In this document: positions 8,692-15,199 of the stretch, one piece after another
How positions within the stretch are numbered: position 1 is the stretch's first letter
How the letters are laid out: every line of letters starts with the position of its first letter
Origin: Haloprofundus salinisoli
GTDB taxonomy: Archaea > Halobacteriota > Halobacteria > Halobacteriales > Haloferacaceae
Reading direction: 5' to 3'
NCBI RefSeq assembly: GCF_020097815.1
Contig: NZ_CP083664.1
Location: forward strand, 124,001-188,000
Length of the DNA stretch: 64,000 bases
The notes under the pieces: generated by a model
The model's input: the letters and a program-made list of their open reading frames with translations, nothing else
What the model was told of the DNA's origin: nothing
The model's database searches: none
Position numbers and translations under genes: made by a program

Positions 8692-9060
8692 ATGCCCTCC
8701 GATTCCCGCCGCTCGTTTCTATCACGTATCCCGGCAATCATGGCAATCACTGGCCTGAGTGGCTGTACGGCTCTTACATCGACCAACACGACGATTACAT
8801 TTGTGAATGATTACAAATACAAAGAAAAAGAAAAAGCGTCGTTTTATATTCGTCGTGGAAATAAACGAAGCCAAGTGGCGACGATTAGTCTCTCTCCCGG
8901 TGAGGAGCGCGTCTTTACCCGCTCTATGAAACGGGGACATTCTGTCGTGGTTACGAAGCCAAACAACAGACTCTCGTTTACGTTTCAGCGAAGCGTTTGT
9001 CTCGACCCTGTATTAGAAGTCAATATCAGCGGAGGAATCGCCGGTGGGTGGTCTTGCTGA
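8692..9060 (+). CDS. Small Tat lipoprotein, unknown function
   Basis: 122 residues. The signal SRRSFLSRIPAIMAITGLSG ends at a lipobox cysteine (SGC), so the protein should be exported by Tat and lipid-anchored. The rest is a small beta-rich, basic domain ending NISGGIAGGWSC. Its stop codon is three bases before repeat R4. The last 25 codons and the following bases recur at 54029-54103. Function unknown. Confidence 0.75.
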   Translation: MPSDSRRSFLSRIPAIMAITGLSGCTALTSTNTTITFVNDYKYKEKEKASFYIRRGNKRSQVATISLSPGEERVFTRSMKRGHSVVVTKPNNRLSFTFQRSVCLDPVLEVNISGGIAGGWSC

Positions 9061-9063
9061 CCA

Positions 9064-9104
9064 CTACATCCTCTATATTCAGCAGCCGCTTAAGGCCAGT
9101 TATT
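9064..9104 (+). repeat. Partial dispersed repeat R4 (left end only)
   Basis: CCTCTATATTCAGCAGCCG with no matching right end downstream. The sequence just before it (the end of the lipoprotein gene) and its own first bases recur at 54029-54126. Confidence 0.6.
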
Positions 9105-9261
9105 GGATGGAACGATCCGGCCATTCAGTGTTCCACATTCGTCAAGATCGTTCAAGAACTGAGCATCCCCCCGTTAACAAGAGATGGTTGCCGTGCTGAA
9201 TTCGACTGTCGAGCGGCACGGGGCTTTATTTCGTCCCCGGTCGGGGTAGGTACCACAACCC

Positions 9262-10091
9262 ATGAGGGTGATGTCTTGGAATGTTGATGGAACCTTCCCT
9301 CCAGCAGGCTCGCCAAAGAAAATCGAACAACGGGTCCAATGGTTAGCGAGTCTTGAACATCTCCCAGAGATACTTCTCCTCCAGGAAGTCAACCCCCACC
9401 GCCAGGAACTGTGGTACGACCTTCTGCGGAACAACCTTGGCTACAAGGCGATGACGGACACACTTGACCAGGCTCTCGCACTGGACAACAGCAACGGCCA
9501 CATCACCGCCATCGCTGGCGATTGGAACCTCTCGGACAACAAAGCCCAATTAGGGAAGGCCGACGCACCTATCGCCCTCGAAGACCGGGAGCTGGCATTC
9601 CCAGAGAAGTTCCTTGTCACCGACCTCGCTCACCCAGCCGGCAACATTGAGGTATTGAATATCCGGGCGGTCCCCGGCGGCGAGCACGGAGTTGAGAAGC
9701 TCAAACTCCTAGAGGCAGCCTTCGACTGGGTCGAGGCTGCTGACGAGCGCCCTCGGATCTTGGCTGGCGACCTGAACACCCCAAGGCAGAGCTGGCCGAC
9801 GGACAGGCCGTCACCTTCTGTGACTATCGGAAGCCAAATCTGCGCCGCCGGGGCATGGCCGCCGAGCAGAACCTGTTGAAAGGCCTTGGTCACTTCGGGA
9901 TGGTTGACGTGTTCCGCGCCGAACACGGCTACGGCGACCTTGACATCCGCGACGTAAGCCACGGCCAGAAACGGTTCGACCATATTTTCGCCTCTGAGTC
10001 CCTGAAGTCGATTGACTGTCAGTACCTTGATCACGATAATGATTGCAGTGACCACAACCCTATCGTCACGGACTTCGACCTCCAGGGCTAG
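9262..10091 (+). pseudogene. Endonuclease/exonuclease/phosphatase family gene, frameshifted
   Basis: Frame one opens at ATG 9262 (MRVMSWNVDGTFPP) and shows the family motifs WNVDG, LLQEVN and GDLNTP. At about 9780, in the run of C in AACACCCCAAGG, the frame shifts by one base. The second frame continues as AELADGQAVTFCDYRKPN and ends with KRFDHIFAS and the catalytic SDHNP motif. Joined, it would be a complete Mg-dependent DNase or phosphodiesterase of about 275 residues. A single indel in a homopolymer could also be a sequencing error. Confidence 0.75.
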
Positions 10092-10198
10092 TCGTCTGCC
10101 ACCGAACCTCCTTTCTGAGAAATCGACCAGGAGCTGTGGTAAGCCTTAGAGGACGGGGACGGACGGGTATCCAGAGAACGGGAGCGACAGCCCCGGTG

Positions 10199-10711
10199 TC
10201 AGGGTCCTTCAAGTAACGAGCGAGCTTGTTGCACGTAGCTGTTCGCGCCCCAGCTACGGGCATTGCTGATCTCATCGAGGAGCAGCCGTGCATCGGCAGC
10301 TGATAGTTGCTCAGTTCGAACGAGAACCGAGAGTAGCGTCGGTGTCGTAACGAGTCGGGTATCAGCAAGTGAGGCGTGGATCAAGCCAAGTTGGTTGAAC
10401 TCGTCACAGAGGAAGAGCGCAGCATCGAGATCGTTCGCGAGGGTGACAGCCGCGTTTTCACCGTCATCGAGCGGAAACTCGGCATCGAGGTCGACCGGCT
10501 GTGTCGTGAATGAATCCGCTCGGTCGAGCACGGCGGACGCGGCGTGTCCATGGACGTCATCGTACGAAGCAATCTCTCGGAGTTCTTCGATGACCGCCGT
10601 TGGGACGACGACCTCGTACCGGGATAGACAGAGTGCGAGTGGATCGGGATCGTCGTCAGTAACGATCCCGAGACTCACGAGGGCGGAGGCGTCTGCGACA
10701 AACCGCGACAT
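10199..10711 (-). CDS. PIN-domain toxin
   Basis: 170 residues. It starts with the PIN signature FVADASALVSLG (Asp7), has a conserved Glu in VIEELREIASYD, and a third acidic cluster LDDGENAAVTLANDLDA followed by FLCDEFN. PIN proteins are metal-dependent RNases, usually acting on tRNA or mRNA as the toxin of a pair. Its start codon follows the stop of the antitoxin gene with no gap, so the two genes are co-transcribed. Confidence 0.85.
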   Translation of the reverse strand: MSRFVADASALVSLGIVTDDDPDPLALCLSRYEVVVPTAVIEELREIASYDDVHGHAASAVLDRADSFTTQPVDLDAEFPLDDGENAAVTLANDLDAALFLCDEFNQLGLIHASLADTRLVTTPTLLSVLVRTEQLSAADARLLLDEISNARSWGANSYVQQARSLLEGP

Positions 10712-11014
10712 CTATGCGTCGGCGACCTCATCGATGAAGTCCTCGTTCAACTGCTGTTTCAATACCCGGAGGTTTGCCGCCTCTTCGGCGCCAACGAGCG
10801 CTTTGAGTTGCTCGAAGGTGATCTCATCGTCGTAATAGGCGGCGGCAATCTCCTGGATGAGTGCGTCGTCGTGAGCGGCGTCTTGGAGGTACTCCCGAAG
10901 TGCGGTCACGAGGATATCTGTTCGGTCTTCCCCGAGGACTGCGGCCAGTGCGTCTGCCCGGTCGATGAGCCGATTAGGGGCCCGAAACTGTACGCGCTTC
11001 TTATCGGCGCTCAT
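10712..11014 (-). CDS. Ribbon-helix-helix antitoxin
   Basis: 100 residues from ATG 11014 (MSADKKRVQFRAPNRLIDR). Residues 6-45 are a typical RHH: strand KRVQFRAP, helix RLIDRADALAAVLG, turn, helix DRTDILVTALREYL. The C-terminal part (AAYYDDEITFEQLKALVG) should bind and block the toxin encoded immediately downstream. A longer upstream frame reads through the putative operator, so I rejected it. It probably autoregulates the pair. Confidence 0.85.
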   Translation of the reverse strand: MSADKKRVQFRAPNRLIDRADALAAVLGEDRTDILVTALREYLQDAAHDDALIQEIAAAYYDDEITFEQLKALVGAEEAANLRVLKQQLNEDFIDEVADA

Positions 11015-11017
11015 GAT

Positions 11018-11070
11018 GTGTACATTGTGAGCCAACGCACTTAGTCGTTGTCGTGTGTACGATGTGAGCC
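11018..11070 (-). promoter_or_regulatory. Tandem operator of the toxin-antitoxin pair
   Basis: Two near-identical 16-mers, GTGTACATTGTGAGCC at 11018-11033 and GTGTACGATGTGAGCC at 11055-11070, stand directly before the antitoxin start with 37 bp from one start to the next. A related inverted form, TACATCGTGTACAC, lies at 11171-11184. Tandem sites at the start of the operon fit binding by the RHH antitoxin. Confidence 0.5.
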
Positions 11071-11299
11071 TCACTTGGCCCCTATCGATTACTCATCGAT
11101 CTCGTGTTATTCTCCTCGGATGCGGTTCTCATCGAGATTTCGCGTCCAGTACGGTGTCTGCCCACAGATCTACATCGTGTACACGGCTATAGGGAGCCTT
11201 CTAAATAGCCGAGTTCGACACGGAATCGTGTCAGGCTTGCAAGCGCATCAACGACGATTCGGTACACGATTCGCTCGTCTTTTCCGCTCACTAACTATA

Positions 11300-11508
11300 A
11301 AAATGGAAACCGTATCGTAGAGAGTCGAACGGGACACGAGAAGCCAGACGAGTTTGTCACCAACGTCTTGAAGAAGGTCGTTAAGGGGCACAAGATCGAG
11401 CACGGCGATGAGATTCAGTGGGTGCAGAATGCGTGGGACGATAGACCGTCAATCTGTCCTCCGAGTGTTGAGCCAGAGCGTTTTCCGCCGGGATTTGGCG
11501 AAGTGTAA
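11300..11508 (+). pseudogene. 3' relic of unknown gene, copy 1
   Basis: An open frame without a start reads EKPDEFVTNVLKKVVKGHK, IEHGDEIQWVQNAWDDRPS and ends PGFGEV plus TAA. The second half is repeated at 13258-13362. It converges on a PIN (DUF3368-like) relic in both places, so an old two-gene unit was duplicated. The family is not recognised. Confidence 0.45.
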
Positions 11509-11509
11509 T

Positions 11510-11634
11510 CGGAGTAGACTCAGTTGTCAAGTTATACGAGTTTCTGGACGGTTCTTGCATGTGATTTGGGGCATAGTATCATTCACAATCGACCATTGAG
11601 TCGATCGTTTTCCTTGGCTCACTCGTCACGATGT
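11510..11634 (-). pseudogene. DUF3368-like PIN relic, copy 1
   Basis: On the minus strand the codons give IVTSEPRKTIDSMVDCE, a TGA, then YYAPN. This matches copy 2 at 13373-13535 (ITVSEATDTIDSMVNNGWYYAPNLY cut to its key part SMVNNGWYYAPN), with the Trp codon turned into a stop. It is the C-terminal end of a DUF3368-type PIN toxin gene, strongly decayed. Confidence 0.45.
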
Positions 11635-11895
11635 GACCCAGATTCGCAATCAGCAACACTAGAAGACGCTATTTCGACCTTTTCGAGAAGATTGTTATTT
11701 GAAGATAGTGGACGTCTATCCAAAATATATGTTGTGTCCTTGATTTTACTTGCGGATTATGTAACTTCGTACTTCGGACGGGGTATTCTGCTTATCACTG
11801 AATTCGACGACGATTTCGAGGAGTATCTCTCCATCCTCATTTGAATATGGTATTTACAAACGATATCCTCTGTGCATCAAGTTCTCTATTAGCAT

Positions 11896-12390
11896 TTATA
11901 GAGAAGACGTTTCCTTAGCTTTGTTGTGAAGACGCGAAAACCACTCCGCCTTTTCCAATTCTGGATAGAGTTCAAGCGCCTTGTTGCACCAGGCTTTTAT
12001 CGCTGAAATCGTTGTTTCTCTGAATTCGTCTTGTCCAACAGTATAGTTACCAAACACCCGCCTGTCGGGGTCATTAAGTCCTTCTGGGGTTACCACATAA
12101 GCGAGGCGGGCTGACGTTCCGACAGGTTCTACAACGAAATCAGCGTTGTAAATTGCAATTACCGTCCGCTCGCCACCAGCAAGGGCATCGATTGCATCCA
12201 AGAAATCCTCCAAGATGACTCCGAGCGGCATTGCTTCTGGATATTCAGTTTCACTCCCCAATACCCAGTCGTCCTCAATGCGAATCCGAGGCATCGAAGC
12301 TGGCATGTATCCCTCAGTGAGGTCGTCGCCAAACAGCGAGGGAGTCTTAATATCAAACGACATTTGAAAATTAGAATTATCTTTGGTCAT
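11896..12390 (-). CDS. Candidate immunity protein for the orphan toxin
   Basis: 164 residues, acidic, cytosolic and without a signal. It overlaps the end of the toxin relic by 4 bp, the usual place for an immunity gene. A pattern such as GVILEDFLDAIDALAGGERT and a helical C-terminus (AIKAWCNKALELYPELEKAEW) is seen, but I do not recognise the family. Its intact frame next to a broken toxin would fit selection to keep immunity against related strains. Confidence 0.55.
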   Translation of the reverse strand: MTKDNSNFQMSFDIKTPSLFGDDLTEGYMPASMPRIRIEDDWVLGSETEYPEAMPLGVILEDFLDAIDALAGGERTVIAIYNADFVVEPVGTSARLAYVVTPEGLNDPDRRVFGNYTVGQDEFRETTISAIKAWCNKALELYPELEKAEWFSRLHNKAKETSSL

Positions 12391-13031
12391 ATCTTCCCTT
12401 CGATTAGTTCTATCTTTTTAACAGATTGTGAATCAATCTCTTCGTGTTTCCATCCGATATTTTTGATCCATTTCCAGACACTCTCTCCTTCGTACGGATA
12501 TGCAGTTCTAATGCGACCGTTCACAGTCACCACTCTTACCTGTGATATGCCGTATTGTTTTTGGATATTTTGAGCAGGTTTGTAACCAATACGTCCATTG
12601 GCATCAGTTTCGGTGTCAGCTACTGCTTTGTAGATGAGTTGCTTTGCTTCGTTTTCGGTCATCGTCTCTGGGAGAGTATCTCCATCAACCCTCTGGCCTA
12701 ATGGCCAGAAACCGGTTGCTCCTTTGCTGTCTTTCTGTTCTCCTACGATGTGGCGTGCGCTCAAGTAGTTCCATCCATGACTCTTGTCGCCATTCCGATC
12801 ATAGAGCCCGTTCTCAAGCTATCTCACATTGCCCCCAGCGTCTCTGACGACGATTATGGTGTCTTTCAAATCGCCAACCTCAGCGATTTGTAAGAATCCC
12901 TCAACAGGCGTTTGTGAGTCGATGAATTCTGATTCGCTTCTACGGAATTTGTCTATCTTGGTAATATCCTCTGCATCGATTTTTTGGCGTTCTATCAAAT
13001 CAACAGTACGACGTACATCATTACTATCCAT
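12387..13031 (-). pseudogene. Orphan C-terminal toxin domain with in-frame stop
   Basis: Two frames, MDSNDVRRTV...VVRDAGGNVR (13031-12819) and a continuation from 12818, lie in the same phase and are separated only by a TAG that replaces a residue before LENGLYDRNGDKSHGWNYL. Joined, about 214 residues end in SARHIVGEQ, GATGFWPLGQR, YGISQVRVV and GRIRTAYPYEG. The conserved His, the FWP and the closing RTAYP resemble BECR-fold RNase toxins at the ends of polymorphic toxins. No secretion part is attached. The fold assignment is by motif only. Confidence 0.55.
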
Positions 13032-13197
13032 TTGATCGAGAACACGAATTCCAGCAGGCCGTCAACGAAGTATTCGTACGACCCTTCACTTTCGCGAATG
13101 TTCCAGTGACTTCGGAGTAGGCCTTTATACCCTCTACGAACTCGTTTTCAGGCTGTTCAGCGAACAGCAGATACGAAGAAATGGTATCGTCGGTCAT
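13029..13197 (-). pseudogene. Small frameshifted relic, possibly immunity-like
   Basis: It opens at ATG 13197 with MTDDTISSYLLFAEQPENEF. A shift near 13135 leads into YKGLLRSHWNIRESEGSYE and FVDGLLEFVFSI. It is short and cytosolic, and sits directly upstream of the orphan toxin relic. It looks like a decayed immunity or accessory gene. Confidence 0.35.
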
Positions 13198-13257
13198 CTA
13201 TTCCTTCGCTACTCACGAACCATCATCAAGTCGTTGAGTCATCTACTAAGGTGAGTT

Positions 13258-13362
13258 GACGATGAGATTCAGTGGGTGCAGAATGCGTGGGACGATAGAC
13301 CGTCGATTTGTCCTCCGGGTGTTGAACCAGGGTGTTTTCCGACGGGATTCGACGGAGAATGA
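13258..13362 (+). pseudogene. 3' relic of unknown gene, copy 2
   Basis: DDEIQWVQNAWDDRPSICPP and a short tail to TGA match the relic at 11300-11508 almost residue by residue. At DNA level the match continues past the stop codon into the convergent PIN relic. Confidence 0.5.
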
Positions 13363-13372
13363 GAGAAGAAGG

Positions 13373-13535
13373 TTACTCTCTGAGTGTCTCGAGTTTCTGG
13401 ACGATTATGGTGTAGAGGTTCGGAGCATAGTACCATCCATTGTTGACCATCGAGTCGATGGTATCTGTCGCCTCACTTACCGTGATGTGCTCCCGCTTCG
13501 CGAGCATTATCACGATCGAATCGAGATGTCTCCGA
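13373..13535 (-). pseudogene. DUF3368-like PIN relic, copy 2
   Basis: Minus-strand codons read HLDSIVIMLAKREHITVSEA, TDTIDSMVNNGWYYAPNLY, TIIVQKLETLRE and TAA. This is the typical end of DUF3368 PIN proteins (a helix, then GWY.AP.LY). The N-terminal catalytic half is missing. Directly upstream, 13510-13677, another open frame of 55 codons (DYTNELWQKVTEEARPSK) may be a leftover of the partner gene. Confidence 0.5.
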
Positions 13536-13763
13536 TAGGGTTGGTTGCTTTACTAGGTCTTGCTTCCTCCGTTACCTTCTGCCATAGTTCGTTGGTGTAA
13601 TCGACCTCGGTGTGTGTATGTGGACTCTTCTCCAGGGTTACATCCTGTCGAGCTATTCGTCTGCTTGCCCGGACCACCGTCGAAGTATAGACATGATTGA
13701 ATTTATCGTTTTTTCTGATGAGTAAAATTTCAAAATGTCACTTTCGTTGACGACTGAGATGGC

Positions 13764-14225
13764 TTAGTGCGACAGCCCAATCCCGTAGTCGTGTTCGCTG
13801 GCGAATTCACAGAGTGCAAGATACTTAGTTTCAATTCTGTATTCTCTTGAAGAGGGCTTACTAGGATCGTCAATGGCCTTGAGTTGCTCAAAGAGGGCCT
13901 GCAATTCTAGTATTGTCTCACCATAGATCACTAGGTCATTAGTGCCCTTCTGGCGGAAGAACTGCGAAAGCTGATTTGGATCTTGTTCACCAACGTGTCT
14001 GAGATCTTCAAATATATCTGACGTTACTCGAGACGCAATATAAAAGTATCCACCTTCTTGGAGGTGACGTTTCCCACGTTCATAGTCTGGGTCATCTTCG
14101 ATAGATGGCCAGTTGCGTCCGGGAGCGACCTCTTTTTTCCTTTGCAGGACATGCAGGTAATACTGGCGAATCGTCTCAACTGTCTGTTCCTCTTCCGGCA
14201 CTTCAAGATAGAGTGAAGTTCCCAT
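13764..14225 (-). CDS. Candidate immunity protein 3 of the toxin locus
   Basis: 153 residues, cytosolic and acidic. The start MGTSLYLEVPEEEQTVETIR echoes the start of the 194-residue gene upstream (SLYFPERPSTDEEYTAMRK), so the two may be diverged paralogues. A Tyr/Phe-rich centre (EGGYFYIASRVTSDIFEDL) follows. It starts 2 bp after the stop of the next gene, so it is in the toxin operon. Function is inferred from position. Confidence 0.6.
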   Translation of the reverse strand: MGTSLYLEVPEEEQTVETIRQYYLHVLQRKKEVAPGRNWPSIEDDPDYERGKRHLQEGGYFYIASRVTSDIFEDLRHVGEQDPNQLSQFFRQKGTNDLVIYGETILELQALFEQLKAIDDPSKPSSREYRIETKYLALCEFASEHDYGIGLSH

Positions 14226-14227
14226 TT

Positions 14228-14572
14228 TTATTCACCCATCGAGTTTAGCGTGCTGTGTAGTTCATGTAGTTCATCCGAAGTGTACCCAAGTGACTCGTCA
14301 AAGCCCGCGTTCTTTGGTCCAATCGTAATCATCTTATCTACATCTTTACCTGGGTCGAAGGGATGGATGACGAATTGATTCGCAGAAATTCCCTCTGGGG
14401 AGGTCTTTGCTATCTTTGTATTTTTGAAACTCTTCTGTTCTAATGTAGAAAGGGTATCTTCGCAAAAGGAAGAGAGCCACAGAACATCCTCTAGCGAAAT
14501 ACGTTCAGATTCAATAGGTGAGGCGTTTCCACCGCTGTTGACTAAGTAGATATCTTCTGGCTTTGCACCCAA
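14228..14572 (-). CDS. Candidate immunity protein 2 of the toxin locus
   Basis: 114 residues. The segment ERISLEDVLWLSSFCEDTL matches FEPISLEDVEWLESFCNAGL of the neighbour at 14613-15197, so they are paralogues. It lacks the N-terminal third of the longer copy. Arrays of related immunity genes behind a toxin gene are typical of polymorphic toxin loci. Role inferred from context. Confidence 0.6.
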   Translation of the reverse strand: MGAKPEDIYLVNSGGNASPIESERISLEDVLWLSSFCEDTLSTLEQKSFKNTKIAKTSPEGISANQFVIHPFDPGKDVDKMITIGPKNAGFDESLGYTSDELHELHSTLNSMGE

Positions 14573-14612
14573 TTGTGGTGCCGACTGTTTCAGGATGTGA
14601 AGAGCAGGTTCA

Positions 14613-15197
14613 TTAGTTCCTAATCATATCTGGCCGTACACCTAACTCAAGAGCATTTCTACAAAATAGTTTGAGAGCGAAAAGGTGACCGTAGATACGT
14701 AAGTTTCGACGAGTCTTTTTATCTGGCTTCGCTTCTTCATCAAATGACGCTGCACCTTCGACAGTAGCATGCTTTTGATTTCGGATCGCGGATTCAATTT
14801 CCAGCCTCTCCCGCTCAGGAAGAAATTGAAGCGATTGGAGACCAGCGTTGCAGAACGATTCCAGCCATTCAACATCTTCTAAGGATATCGGTTCAAAAGC
14901 ATCGTCCGAGATTTTCTGGATGTCTGATTCAGGGTAGATATCGCGAACTTCAACTCCTAATTCTGGGACTGGAACTTGTAAAACCTCCAGGAATCGCTTG
15001 GTGTCTACGTTATCAGTTGACAACAACTGAGCTGTCTCAACAAGTGTGCGCTCTACAACACGAATGCGATACTCTGGATTCGCATCTATCTCACCATGGT
15101 AAGCTTTCCGCATTGCTGTGTACTCTTCGTCGGTAGATGGTCGTTCTGGGAAGTATAGACTCCGAGTCTTATACGGTCTGGTGAAATATTCGTTCAT
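14613..15197 (-). CDS. Candidate immunity protein 1 of the toxin locus
   Basis: 194 residues, no signal peptide, acidic with many helices. It starts 2 bp after the toxin stop codon, where the cognate immunity gene is expected. The C-terminus (LRIYGHLFALKLFCRNALELG) is helical. It shares ISLEDV.WL.SFC with the next gene. It would bind the nuclease end of the toxin and block it, but this rests on position only. Confidence 0.65.
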   Translation of the reverse strand: MNEYFTRPYKTRSLYFPERPSTDEEYTAMRKAYHGEIDANPEYRIRVVERTLVETAQLLSTDNVDTKRFLEVLQVPVPELGVEVRDIYPESDIQKISDDAFEPISLEDVEWLESFCNAGLQSLQFLPERERLEIESAIRNQKHATVEGAASFDEEAKPDKKTRRNLRIYGHLFALKLFCRNALELGVRPDMIRN

Positions 15198-15199
15198 TT

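Noticed and set aside
9188-9215. GTGCTGAATTCGACTG as the right end of R4
   Set aside because: The match stops after GCTGAAT, and the distance to the left end is wrong for any other copy.
9262-10091. Programmed frameshifting in the EEP nuclease gene
   Set aside because: No slippery heptamer, pseudoknot or conserved reason for two products is visible; a simple indel explains it.
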